A stretch of DNA of 64,000 nucleotides from Lanius collurio. Its lineage: Eukaryota > Chordata > Aves > Passeriformes > Laniidae. Location: NCBI GenBank assembly GCA_020086605.1, contig JACBWW010000004.1:41076465-41140464 (forward strand). The letters run 5' to 3'. Shown piece after piece: positions 22,081-35,110 of this stretch. Position 1 is the stretch's first letter; each line of letters begins with the position of its first letter. A model generated the notes under the pieces. That model made no database searches and was not told where the DNA came from. It was given only the letters and a program-made list of their open reading frames with translations. A program made the translations under genes and the position numbers.

Positions 22081-23536
22081 ATTCAACACACCTAAAAGCC
22101 ACTTAGAAAAAGAAGGAAAAAGCAAATGCAAACCTCCTCCAGTTCATTATCATTCTTACAAGGTTTTTATAATGGCTTCTATTTGTAACACCTCACACGC
22201 TTTTACCTGCATTTACTGAACAAATTTGGTATTATACCCAAAAGCAAAAAGACAAATAATACACAAATTATGACCACTAGCTGATAAGGAATAATATTGG
22301 ACCAGTACACAAAGTGGAAGAATGAAGTGCATGAGTTTTGGAACTGCTGAAAAGACTGTGTGGATAAAAGATGGCAAGACATGAACGAACAGAGATACAG
22401 AGATCAGATTTTTTTATTAACTCTTCTTTCATTAACTTCTATTCACTCTCCTGGGTGATTGTGTTCCTCCCTCCCTTGTGTGACTTTTAAAGCAAACTGA
22501 TAAACTTTGCCTTGGTAAAGTTGTCAGCTCAGTGGTACAACTGATTGCCTGACTATGCAAGGGAGCTAAGTAAGCCCTTGCCCACCACCTTAGCATTGCC
22601 AAGGGCAGAGGGCAAACTGTTCCAGAATGGGACAGAATGTTGCACTGTGGTACTCTGGCAACTTTCACAAATTAATCTCCACCTTCCCATCAACATCACA
22701 GAAGATCAATTCCACTTCTGTTACACTTGGATCTCTCCACATTAGAGGTGAAATGTGGAATGCACTGGATATGTTCAAAGTGTTACTGCCACCACTGATT
22801 TGACAATAAGAGGAGGACTTGCTTGATCCTGTCATTTTCTATTAGCACGATAATTACTAATGGAAAAAATAGTCTCGATACATGGAAACTTTCCCTATAA
22901 AATATAAAATGCATGGGTTATGTCTCCACATTAATCTCTTCAGCATTTTCTGTTCCACCTATACAATACTTAAGTGAGCTTCTGAAGAAAGTGGGAATAG
23001 ATGGGGACTTTTCCTTGGCAGTCTCCCTGCACAACAGGTGCCTCCTCTGTCATCCCCACCCATATCACAACAACGGGATACCCCACGCCCATAGCTGCCA
23101 ACATTGTGCGTGCCCTGCTGCTTCCGTGGGCTTCCTGCATGCAGGAGCAGTGCATTAAGGATTAGAAAAGGAAAGGTAAGAGCAGGTCAGACCAGGGGAG
23201 TGAAGGGGAAGAGAAATTCTCAGAGATACCCCTTCTGAGTGGTGTGAAGAACCACAGGAGAGACAGTGACTTAACATAATCTCAGCCCTGGCTCAACCTG
23301 GTTGTAATTAAAATGAAGATATTAAATTTTAATTGACATGAAAGTCTGCCTTTTTCTTTTTTGGGATTTTTTTTTTCTGCCTTTACTACTTCCCATTCCT
23401 CTTCCCAGGAACAGAAGATGGACAAAGTAAATGGCTGTTGATAATTGAATTGTGACCCTAAATTAAAAAATTTCTGTTGAAAATTTTCTGCATCTGCCTT
23501 ATAAAAATCCCAAAGTAAATGAACAAAATCACTTGC
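22081..23536. other. Upstream flank of MUC6, no gene seen
   Basis: Unique-looking AT-rich sequence between the mucin promoter and the solo LTR. Short ORFs on both strands have no recognisable protein content. Confidence 0.6.
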
Positions 23537-24464
23537 TGTTGGGGTTTGGGAGTTTTTGTTTTTATTTCCTCTCGAGGAATTTTCTCCCATACTATGTTAC
23601 CATGTCAACAAATGACTGGGTACTCGGGGGAAACAAAGGAACTGGCCACAGAGGGGAGGGGCCCATCTGGGCCCTAGGGTCCTCACCTGGGTGTGTGCTG
23701 GGCACTCGAGACTTGGTGGGAGAGGAGAGAGACTCTCTCGTCAGCACTGCGGGTTTCCCTGCCGTTTATTTCCTCTCTGCTGGAAGAAACCCCGGGATCC
23801 AAAACCTGTCCTTTCCTGCCTCGCTGGGAGCGGAGCTGCAGATTCTGCTGCCTCCAGCCTTCGCTGCTCTGCAGCCCTGCCCGTCCCGCCTGCCGAGACC
23901 TCCGGGGATTTCCTACCACAGCTCCGCAGCTCGATACATCTCGCCTGCCACCCGGAATTTGTGCTCCTACTGCTGCTCCAGCCTGCCTGGACAGGAGAGC
24001 CCGGACAGACCCCAGGATCAGCTGCCCAGGGAGGTTTGTGAAGCCTTTCTTCCATCCCTTTTTCCCGAGATCTAATCCGCCATTACTGCGTGCTCCCCGA
24101 GCTTGCTCCGGAGCGCCCCCTGCAGCCGCGGGAGAACCATCGCACCTGCCCTGCTCACCGGGAGCCGCCAGCGCCCCTGCCGGCTGTGACTGGAACTGCA
24201 CCAAAGGGGAAAGGGCCTGACAGCCGAGAGAGGCTGCACTGGGTTTGTGCTTCTGTTTGCTGTCACCACTATATTATTGTTGTTTGTTTGACTGTTTATA
24301 TATCTGTATTTTAGTAAAGAACTGTTATTCCTATTCTTTATATCTTTGCCTGAAAGCCCTTAATTTCAAAATTATAATAATTCATAGAGGAAGGGGTTGC
24401 ATCCTTCACTTCAAGGGAGGCTCCTGTCTTCCTTAACAGACATCTGTCTTTTCAAACCAAGACA
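23537..24464 (+). mobile_element. Solo LTR of an avian endogenous retrovirus, with 5-bp target duplication
   Basis: A 928-base GC-rich element starting TGTTGGGGTTTGGG and ending CAAACCAAGACA. It is flanked by perfect direct repeats CTTGC at 23,532-23,536 and 24,465-24,469. TG...CA ends with a 5-bp duplication are the mark of LTR retroelement insertion. Near its 3' part it has TTTAGTAAAGAACTGTTATT and GCCTGAAAGCCCTTAATTTC, a tail I recall from songbird LTR families. There is no second LTR or gag/pol/env sequence, so it is a solo LTR left by recombination. The long overlapping ORFs inside it are by-products of GC-rich sequence. Confidence 0.88.
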
Positions 24465-27400
24465 CTTGCCAATTCCGAAAAATCATGCTCAAAGTGAGAA
24501 AATATTGTCCTCAAAACAGCCTGTAACCAGACTGATACTACAAAAATATATAATTAAGATTTCACAACTCTACATATCACATTATTTCTAGCAAATCAGC
24601 TCCAAGTTCTTATTAATTAAAACCAAAACAGAATTTCATTTTTTCCACTTCTAGGAAATATCTTCCTTATGAAGATAAGGTACTACAGTGCTCCCTAGCA
24701 ACTCAAACTTAATAACTGGTAGTGTCAGACAGAAATTTGCCATTCTCTGACAGGAGACAAAAGAATTTCATCACTCTTGTCAAATAGGATTTTTTTTATA
24801 ACATATTTTCATAATCTTTCTGTCAAGCAGTAATAAATTAAAGAAGCTGATATCAATGAGCATTTCATGACTTGCTCATTTGAAGAGCTGGGCACTTGAG
24901 CGCATCACTTTTACTATCAAAGGTACCAGATGGAGATATCATGGAATTAAGATCACTGGTAACAGTTAATTTTCCTCTTCCATTACTGTGTCTTCAAGCT
25001 TTTCTCTGTAGCCTTTATGTTTACTGAAATCTTTTGTATTTATTATATGAAGCTTACAAAATTCTCAAGAAATGCAAATACTTTCAAAAGTTATTAAAAA
25101 TATTTATCCAAAATATTGTTGTTTACAGTTCCCCGTATTTGTAGCAACATTCTTAGCTGAGCTCATTCTATCTGAGAAGTCAGGATAAAGATATGACCTT
25201 CAGCTCTCCTGGAAGGAATTTCAGTCAATCAGTCCAAATACTTATGATTTAGCAAGTTATTATTTTATGGAGACATCCAATGATGATACGAACACAGTTA
25301 ATCAAAAGCATCCATCTGCAACTGTGTTTAAGTCAGGACTCCAGATCAAGAAAAAAACATTTGGTTGAGGACTATGAGAAGTGTCTGAGTTTGCAGTACA
25401 CAGATAATCATTTTATGTAGAAGAGCTTTGTGAAAAACTGTGTGCCCAGCTGAAGTGAGAGAATGATGCCTCTAATTAATGTGGATTTTTTTCCCATTTA
25501 ATAATTATAATTGGTTTTGTACCAATATCAGTTGTGAGAAGTTGCTGTTGTACAGGAGAGCAGAGATTGTTGTGGCCATATATAGTACCAGTAACCATTT
25601 CTCAGTATTGAAGTACAGTTCAGTTTCCAGCACCATGTACCCTTCTGGAAAATTTCTGAAATGTCAAAGGAATTTATGTAAACCAGATATTATGCAAATT
25701 TAGAACATCATAACACTTCAGCTAAGTAATAGACTATTTTGTCTACAGTTTAATTACTCTAGGAATTTTTAGGTATATCAGTTACAGAATATCTTGGTGC
25801 TTTTATGCAGATTACTGAGAAAACATTCCACTTCCAGTAATATACTCATTGTATATTATTTTGCATGTTTTTTTTATAAATGGCTAAGTATCTTTATAAA
25901 GAGTCAGACCAAAATACAGCATTTGATTAGCCTTAGTCCCTGTGGGTGTAGAAGCAATTTCCACCTTTGGAAGCTTGTGCCTGTAAGCTTCCATTGCTAT
26001 TAGTGGAATGCAAAGGTCCAGGCTACAGCTTGCTAGTAATCTGACACAACAGCTGATTTGGTGGGTTTTGTCTTTGAGCTCTGAAATTTGACTTCTTGTC
26101 TCATTCAAATTTTGAATAATTGTAAGATAAATTGTTTTAATATGACCCTATTAAAATCATATGTACTTTAACTTCCAAACTATCTTAGATGCTTGGCCCT
26201 CAAGTAATTGTTTTAGAATATTCATTATTGAATCATTTATGAATAATGAATATTTATTATCTTATAAATGCGGTATCAGAGTGACATAAAATAAGGATCT
26301 TGAAAACAAGTGGGTTATCTTTTATTCTTTATGACTGAGACATTCATTATGACTGGCAGGGCAACCTCAGTTTCTACAGTCCAATCAGCTGTAAAAGTAC
26401 AGTAGGTATGTTTGACAGTCCATTTTTTTTGGCATAGATTGTCTCAAGGTAACACTATTTATTTTCTATTAGTGATGCTTCACATTGACAAGGTAATTCC
26501 ATTACCATTCCACTATTTAAAAATAAACCAAAAGCACAGCATAACTGGCATTAATGTGCTAATCAGAAGAAAAACAAACTCCCATTTTTCCTTCCTGTTT
26601 CTCTTCCTTGTCTTTCAGGTAACGTAGCCAGGGAGCAGAGGATCACATACAGAGCTGATTCCCTGGGCTAAACTTATGGCACACACCAGGGCCTCCTGTC
26701 TAGTTGTGTGAGTTGCTGGCAGGCACCACATGGCCAGCTGGTTGTCCCTGCTGCCAAGATGCTTTCCAAAGAAACTGGCAGTAAAATAGATACATATTCT
26801 GAGAATGTTCCAATTGTGGTAAATAAGAAATTTTTGGCTGAGAAGTATTCACAGAGAAATCATGACCAGCTTATCCCTCATCCTCAGCCTCATGTTCCAC
26901 CTTTAGAATTTCCTGGTATTTAATTCTGGCACTTTCCAGCTGGCTTTCTTCATGGTTTTTGTACACTTAAAACTCCTTCCCCAAACAATACCTAAAAGAA
27001 TCCCAGAGTGATTTTGCTATCAGACACTAAATATTCCACCTTATGGTTTTAGTAGAAATCCACACTTTCTGCTTTCCTTTTGGTCACCAGCATCAAAAAA
27101 ACTTCTTTTCTTGATACTGCTGAAGTAGATGAGATACATCACACGAACCAGAAAAAAATTTGCTATTAAGTACTGTTAGGGCTGCCATTCAGTTGGAGCC
27201 ATCTCTGCTGTTTTTGGGTAGCTGCCAACAAATATTTAAATGTAAAATTTCATTTAATACTGTAAATTATGCTTGGTGCAATATACAGAGACACGGTGAC
27301 AATAGGTGTCAGGTAGTATTTAATTTCTTATTTAACAGTGTGTATAGATGAAAGTGAACACAAACTAAGAAATACCTAACAGCACTCTTTCACTGTACCA

Positions 27401-30400
27401 AAAATAGCACTCCTACACTGTTCCAAAAGTACTTTTGTATTTAAATGACTCTAGAGTCAAGCCTTTCCCATATACCTGTTAGAAAAAAAATGTAGAAAAT
27501 AATTTAAAACTCATGCCTCTAAAAGCAGTAAAGACTTCATTGATTGATACTTAACTTTTAATTATAATTTGTTGGGGACAATGGCCTGAGACCTCCTCAC
27601 AATGGCTTCCTGCCTCTGGCACTCACTGTGGTGAGTATCTGAGATACTGTAGCTGTGGGACCTGGGATGGTGCAGTTCACTCTTTATGTCCTGCCAACAC
27701 GAGAGGCTGACAAAGCCACCACTCCCACAGTTCCCTGAAGCGTATCTGCTGCTCTGAGAACCAACTGGGACAAAATATATGCGGTGTTTCTGGAGTAAAA
27801 CCTTTTTGGAGAAAAAAATAACCACACAAAACAAAGCAAGTCCTGCTATTACGATACCGTGTTACCCTTCCTGCCCAGGAACACTGAGAAGGCAAACTCT
27901 GCTTGCTCTCAGCTCCCACACCCCTCTGCTTCTGAATGCTGTGTTGTTGATGCTGGACTCAAACTGGTTTGCATTCAGATCTCTGGAGTGGTCTGGGCTG
28001 CACAGTTTGTTCTATAGGAATCCTCAGTTCTGGTCGTTTTAGCTACAGTGCTGACAGGAAAGAACAGACTAACAGCACTGTGGAAAGAGAAACCATAGGA
28101 GGACTGCCACCTCTACTTGTGTCTGTCTCCCTTTGACAAACTTTTTAACTAAAATTTCTCTCAAACACTATGATCATGAACAAAATTCTGTGCAGATTCT
28201 CTTAAGGCCAAACTTACCTCCTAAAGATTAAGGAATCTGCAGAGGAAGACTGATTCTCTCATTTTCATTTGCTTCTAGTAGATAAAAAAGGTATTCATGA
28301 TGACCTCATATAAAGTCTAGAGACAAATCAGACTTTATGCTGAACCAAATCCAGACTTGGAGTTCTCCCTTTTTTCCCCCAAATAGAAAATGCTGAAACC
28401 AATTTGATTTTACTTTTTAAATTCCTAACGGATATTTTTCTTCTGAGTTACATTACCATAGAGAACATCTATCTGATGGGCAAAAATTTGTGAAAGAGCA
28501 GGTCAGGTTTTTTTTTTTTCATCCTGTAGGCTTTAACAGCTAATCAGTATTCCTGCTCTAAGGGAAATCCAGGGAATATCCTGAATTATACATCAGCAGT
28601 TCTCCTGGGCAGCATGCCCTTTGACTCCATACGGTACAGAATAGGAATGGAAAGCGTTACACATGAAAGCAGCTGTGGCTCAAATGTTCCTAGCTTAGTT
28701 AGAACTCAGTTCAGTAAGTCATTTAAAACATCCTAAGTTCTCCTATCTGCTGTACTCACAATTGCTACACAACTGAGCTAAATCTGTAGTTTGTAATTAA
28801 TGTTCAAACCGGACCTGGAAAAAATAAAATTATTTGCTTCTTGTTACATCACAGTTCTGTTAATTTAATAATCAGATAGATTTCGTTATCAGATACAGAA
28901 TGAAAAGCAAATACATTGTGTGAACCAGGAATTCATTAATACAAGCTTTGACCTCTACTGGTAAGGAAATAAAATAGAACCTGTATTTACACAAATATTA
29001 AGAGCTGGGAACAGGAAGTCAGTGGCAATCCATGTTTAACTTGTTCTTTAATGGGTATGCATTTTAGAGTAGATAGTCTCCAACTGATGCTAATATAATT
29101 TATCTGCTAAGATAATAAAGTTAAGCATAAACTTCTGTTTACCTTTTACTTGATACATTCTGATCCTTTTTCTTTTTTTTAAGCATTTTGGTTGACTTTG
29201 ATTTTAAAAGAAAACCCAAGCAAACACAGTCACTTTGCCAAAGTTCTGAGCCTCACAGATGTCTGAATTGTGATAGAACAGATTTGAAAATCATGACATA
29301 TCATATTCTGAAATTTGGAAATCTCTTTCCGTTTCTAAAGAAGTTAAGTTATTGTAAGAATGAACCAAAGTTAAGGGTGTAAAAGTGTGGAGGGATTGAG
29401 GGAGGCAGTTTCCATGCTCACAGTTTCAAAACCAAAAGACAGTATAGCTATTTTCCCCTATTTTCTCTGTGGGGAGAATTGTAACAAGAATGCATTGAGA
29501 GAAATCATACAAGAGCAAGAATGAACAACTTGCATCCCTTTTGCATGTCTTTACATTTGATTATTGAAACATGACAGAATTGCAGCTGCAACTTGCAACT
29601 CTTCTTTGCAGCTTCTTGGTCTCTGAGGGCAGACAGCTGTGTTTGTGTCATGTTACTCTCTGTCAGCTGACTAATATATTAAGACCTCACTGCATGGAGA
29701 GACTGGCAGCCAGTTTATGTTTATCTTCATGTGGAATAAAGATGTCAGAACTTTTATTTTCTCACATAGATTTGAAATTTTTGGCTCTCACTTAAATAAA
29801 TGCTACAGATTCTGTCCTGAAAGCTCTTTGCTTCTGTGCATGACTAAACATAATCAAATCTACATGTTATTATCTAGTCACACCGGTACAGTAAGAACAG
29901 TTTTTCCTCATGAGAGAATCCCCCACTAATTGAAAGGTATGTAATTAAGTTAACACGCACTTTTAATACTGTGATGTTCCTAAGGAAGATTAAACATAAT
30001 AAAGCATGAAGAATCAGTTGGAAAATGAGAACCAAACATTAAATTGCCTTTATTTGTCAGTTTCAGTGTGACAATTGCACTTCTCAGTTTTTAAACTGAG
30101 CACAATATAGCACTGAATTGCTGCACTGTGCCATGTAGTTATATATTTATTATTTCAAGCATGGATTTTCTTCCCTTGGGTCAGGTGGTAGGTGTCTCAT
30201 ATGCAAAGGTACAGGACAAATACAAAGGACTATTTCACAGACCTTAAGTAGGATCCAGACTTAACTTTAGTCCTTACACTTGTGAATAGGGCTACTCCCT
30301 TGAACTTTTCTTCAAAGTAATACCTAAATTAGTAGTAGGTACTCTCTATGATTTGTTCTCCACCTTTTGTTCGTTTTAGACTCTCTTTCCTTTCAGAGCT

Positions 30401-31062
30401 TTCAACAGACTTTTAAGAATAGTGAATTCAGACAAGAGAGTCTGCTGAAAGGCTGGTTCTGGATTAGAAACCGTATGGGAAAGCAGCACAGGTAACAAAG
30501 GATTTATAATATACTCATACTGGACTGCAGAGAAAGTGCTCTGCAGCATTTTTCATTGGCTATCATTTCCCACAAAATGAAGACTTTATGTCTCAAGTAA
30601 TGAAAAACTGTCAGTTTTTTGGAAGAATATTTAGTAGCCTTATATCCAATGGGATACAATAGAAAGAACTGTTGGTAGCCACTTCTTGCTGAGAATACCC
30701 ATTTATTACAGCCTATACTGACAAACAGAGGCAAGTTTTCTGCAGAAGATTGCAAGCTACAAAGTGTTACACTCAGCTAAAGTACATTAATAACTGTGAA
30801 AACACTTCTGCTGGTTTTGTCAGTGCTAATTGTATCTTACTCTATTTTGTTCTGTTTGCAATGATGATGAACGCAGGTGAGAGAGAGAAAATGATGTTTT
30901 CCAGCAGTTTTTATAACAGCTAAACTTGAATGACCTTTCTCCTCACATCTAAGAGCAGTGGAGCAGCTGCTCTTAGGAGATGGAGGCTTTCTACTGTTTT
31001 CTACAACTGCATCTGGCAATTCCAAGATACACCAAGAAACTCAGGTAAGGCAACCTGCATCA
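24465..31062. other. Intergenic AT-rich sequence, no gene seen
   Basis: About 6.6 kb without a supportable coding segment. It contains one clear inverted repeat (26,217-26,254, listed separately) and T runs. Open frames are below about 110 codons with low-complexity or unremarkable translations. Confidence 0.55.
26217..26254. repeat. 13-bp perfect AT-rich inverted repeat
   Basis: AATATTCATTATT (26,217-26,229) is followed after 12 bases by its exact reverse complement AATAATGAATATT (26,242-26,254). It could form a hairpin, or be the remnant of a small DNA transposon or a palindromic AT-rich site. No function can be assigned. Confidence 0.8.
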
Positions 31063-31669
31063 TGGGTTTGGCTGGGAAAAAATAGTTTTCTCCTTAGTAG
31101 CTGGTACAGTGCTGTGTTTTGGAGTTAGTATGAGAACAATGCTGATCAATGACCAATGTTTTGGATGTTGCTAAGTAGTGCTTACCCTCAGTCAAGGACT
31201 TTTCAATTTCTCACACTCTCCCAGTGAGGAGATGCAGAAGAAGCTGGAGGAAACATGGCTGGGTCAGCAGACCTGAAATGGCCAAAGGGATGTTCCACAC
31301 CACAGAACATCATACTCAGAATATAAACTGAAATGAGTTATATGGATGAGTACAATTTTTGTTTGAGGATAGACTGGGCATTAGATAGCAAGCAATTGTA
31401 TTGTGCATCACTTATTTGGTTGGGTTTTTCCCCAGTTTTATTATTAATCGTTAATGTACTGTAACATCAGTATTAACTTTTTATAATTAGCACTATTATA
31501 TTTTGTTTTGTTTCATTTATTAAATTATTGTTATCTAAACCCATGTATGTGTGGGTCTTTTTTTTCCCCTCCCTGACTCTCCTACACATCCCATGGCACA
31601 GAAGAGGCAGAGGGAAGTGGGTGAGCAGCTTTGTGGTACTTGTTCAGAAGCTAGGGATAAACCCTGAGA
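31063..31669 (+). mobile_element. Old avian ERV-type LTR
   Basis: Starts TGGGTTTGGCTGGGAAAAAA and follows a known avian LTR order: TAGTAGCTGGTACAGTGCTG, AGTGCTTACCCTCAGTCAAG, GAACATCATACTCAGAATAT, GCAATTGTATTGTGCATCAC, then ATTAAATTATTGTTATCTAA and a tail resembling GTGAGCAGCTTTGTGGTACT. Diverged, hence old. No flanking retroviral genes; ends approximate. Apparently related to the LTRs at 2,186 and 60,789. Confidence 0.68.
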
Positions 31670-34080
31670 ATGGATTCTTACTTGGAAGGAATATTGTTAT
31701 CTTGTTTGCTCCAAGACAATCTCCATTTCTCTTGACAATCTGGATTGAGGACACTAATAATTTATATGATCATTCTTCCACAATTTGTTTCCTAACAGTT
31801 AAGTCCAATAGGGGATCCACTGGACTACTGAAGGCACACTTACTGTTATAAACCTATCCCTGCATGAAAGTTTTTTCAAGTTTTACAGACAAAAGCAGCA
31901 AAATGCTTCAGACACCGCTGTCTCTACTGCAACACTGAGTTGTATCACTAAGGCTATAGTTCTCAACATTTTTTTTAACTAGATGTAAACATAATATTGT
32001 GTGTGTTGTTCAAGATTCAGCACTTTAAGCCTACTTGCTAAATTAAATTCTAAAGGATCAGCAGAAGGTAGTTAAATGAACATGCTTAAAATTCTCATCA
32101 GCAAGCACCAAACTCAACTGATATCTCAACAACAATGTAGGCATGATTCACCACATCAGAATATCCTTGAGCATTTGAGGTTTTGAAATATTTACAACCA
32201 TGTTCTTTAGTGGATTTAAATATAACAATACACAAGTGGAAGTTGACTCTGGGTTTTTGATTGCTTATTTTTAGTGAAGATGCAACATCTGTTCTTTTCA
32301 TTCTGCCTTTTCAAGTATTTGGCCCATATTGAATCATCTGGATTTAGAGAAGTCAGGCTGTTGGTTCTGCCAAAGGAAATGTTCATTCATGGCTACTGGC
32401 AAGGAGGGAAGGATATGAAACTCTCATCATTACTAAAGCATGTCCTGGCAAGTACTCTCATCATTACTAAAGTATGTACTGCTAAGTACCAGCATTTAAA
32501 ATGTCCATATTATTAAAGAAAATAGATTAAAAAAGAAACATGTTGGTTTTCCCAGCTGTTTTCTGCAGATTTGGAAGTCATAAAAGATCATCAAGGTAAC
32601 ACTTCTGGATCTGACTGCAGTGATGATCCACATAAAGACCAGTAATATACCATGAGACTTGCAGCCAAAGATTGCTACTGAGGGGAAGATCTCATTGAAC
32701 CAGGGAACTTTTGTCTGATTCTCCCACACAAATGTTACTGTTCTCACTGTATCTAGTGTAGTATTACAAAAACAGAGTAACAGCATAAGATTTAGTGGAA
32801 ATTACAAGGCAGTTACGAAGCATCTGTGACTTGTGATCTTACATATGGCACCATACTTTGTTGATGACCTTACTTTAGGATCATCTAAGAAAAATACTTC
32901 TGAACAGCTTTAAGAAGTTTTGAGCTATATGTCATTTACCTGAGAGCAGATCAGGTAAACCCAGCTCCCAGTGCCCTAAAGTCAAAATCCAAACATTAGG
33001 CTTGTACGCATTTTTGATCCCTCAATTATTATCAGGCTTCTACTTTCATTTTTCAAAAAACGCTGAAATTCTTCCCTACCTCTCTGACACTGAAGCTCTG
33101 TGAATATCCATCTATAAATAGGAAGAAGCATCCAAAATAAGTAAACTACTGAGATGTGATTCTATCCTTTCTAATGTGACAAACCAGGACTTTTGGTTGG
33201 TCATAGCTGCAATATTTTCACATGTGACATTGCCCTAGCTAGATGGGCTTGAAGCATTAAAGCCTGATACTCAGTAGCATTATCTCTAACTCAAAAAAAT
33301 ATGCATATGCAGACACAGAACAGTTCCTCAGTGGATGACAAAAAACCAAACCAAAACACAACCCCACCTCACCCCCCTCCAACCCAAACCCAGCCCTGTA
33401 ATTACAGCTGTAGTAGCTTGTTTGTGATTGGCAAAGAACATCTCTCTCTCTCCAATGACTAGTTAACTCTTCCTTTTGGAACCACCCCTCCATGCTATTG
33501 AACATTATACTAAACACTGATCATTCATTAACCATGAAAATCTATAATGACTATGCTCTTCTGGCACATTCAGACAGACTCAAGTCTTGAAGATGACTCT
33601 CAAAGTCCCAACAGCAATATAAGTTTATGTAAAAATGAAGGAGATGCCTGATTAAGAAATCATCTGGTGAGCTCAAACTATTTTAACCCATTAATTGAAA
33701 ATAAAATGCCTTTAGGGCAGGCTCTCCTGAAAGAGATTAGCTGATCAGAATGCAGCAGACCCAGCTACCACACAAAGCAGAACTGTTAGCGAGAAGTTGC
33801 GTCCAGCAACTCAGAACTACTGTAAACACACAGAAAAGGATAAACCACGGAGTCGGTTCCCAAGGTGCAGTGACTAACAGAATTTTCCAGCATTTCTCTG
33901 GAAAATTACGCAAACACTATAGCTATTCTAGACAATTCATAAGCCCCTTTGAGAAGGAAAAAGCCCTAGCTTCCTGATAGTACAGTCTTACTTGAAACTA
34001 CTTACGAATTTGGTGTCATTGCAAACATCAACTGTAACATTTCCCATCCTACAGCAATTGTTTGTGACTCATGGGATTGT
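31670..34080. other. Intergenic sequence, no gene seen
   Basis: AT-rich. Holds a two-copy 34-bp tandem repeat (listed separately) and an A/C-rich low-complexity patch at about 33,340-33,395. Nothing else recognised. Confidence 0.55.
32421..32488. repeat. Two-copy 34-bp tandem duplication
   Basis: CTCTCATCATTACTAAAGCA begins at 32,421 and the same word, with one change (GTA for GCA), begins again at 32,455. The copies differ at only a few positions, so it is a fairly recent local slippage or duplication. Confidence 0.85.
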
Positions 34081-35110
34081 TAAGGAAGCTTTCCTATCCA
34101 TCCACTCAGGAGCCGCTTACTGCAGCAGTATCTGACCACATGAGCTGAGACCGAGGTCCCCTCACAGCAGGAGCTCCAGTGTCCCCACGGGTGCCCCTCT
34201 TGGCTCCCTGCACACCCCACACTCACAGTCACACAGGGTTTCCTTACCGGCTCAGCCCTGGGCTTCCCCATAGCGGAGTCACAGTTGTCCGGATCCTTAG
34301 AAGGACCTAATCGCAGCTCAGCAACACAATTACCAGCTCAAGCTGGTGCCCAATAAAAGATTTCTGGGGCTTTTACCCTCAAAGTCCGTGCACTCAGACA
34401 GTCTGGGGTCTTTCAGCAGAGTCATCAGCTCCTGCTGTGTCTCTGAGTGTCCCCGCCTGGGCCCCAAGTCCCCGGGCCCTTTGCTGTGCAAAGGCTCGGC
34501 ACATCACAGTCCCTTGCCCGGGGCCATACAGAGCTCAGCCCTGACCGCAGCTGCTCACCGAGCTACCTGCACTGAATATACCCCACAATAGAGGGGTATA
34601 TTTGGCAATTGGAGTGTTTTTACCTCCTGGCCTCAGGATTTAACCAAAATCAGCTGCACCTGAGCCTTCAATATTGCGCTGAGAGTGGACCCAGACTTTG
34701 TGAAGGACTTAAAGTGACCTTCTCAATAAAGGTGAGTTTTCCTGAAAAACGGACTAGAAAAATTACCATTTTAAACGATAAGACTCAGAATGGTTTTCAT
34801 TTAGAAACAAAAGGGGAAAAATGGGAGAAGACCGTAAACACAAACCCACAACATCCTCACAGCACAGCCTTTGAACTTGGGGCACATTTTCCCCCTCAGC
34901 AAACCTCCATGGCCTGAGCCACCCTGTGCGCAGTCCCCTGTGGGTTCTCAGGACTCTAACCTCATTCGTCCTGCAAGCTCCCTTAGTTTCCATTGATCCC
35001 AGCTAAAACCCCCTTCCCGCCTGCTTCCAAACCCTTCCCTGCGCATGCCCAGCTGCTTGCAGGGAAAGGCCTTCATGGAAGAGGCAGCTGGCGAGAGGGA
35101 GAAGGAGGCA
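34081..35110. other. Moderately GC-rich stretch of unknown origin
   Basis: Clearly richer in G+C than its surroundings, with AATAAAAG at 34,351 and a run of C-rich segments to about 35,110. It includes a 10-bp inverted repeat (34,575-34,602). It could be a degraded LTR or a regulatory region; I could not match it to a family or find a convincing exon. Confidence 0.35.
34575..34602. repeat. 10-bp perfect inverted repeat
   Basis: AATATACCCC (34,575-34,584) and GGGGTATATT (34,593-34,602) are exact reverse complements separated by 8 bases. It would fold into a short hairpin with a GC-rich base of the loop. Function unknown. Confidence 0.8.

Noticed and set aside
23533..24220. Several overlapping ORFs of 100-180 codons on both strands
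   Set aside because: They lie inside the solo LTR, occur in many frames at once and have no domain. GC-rich LTR sequence with few stops explains them.
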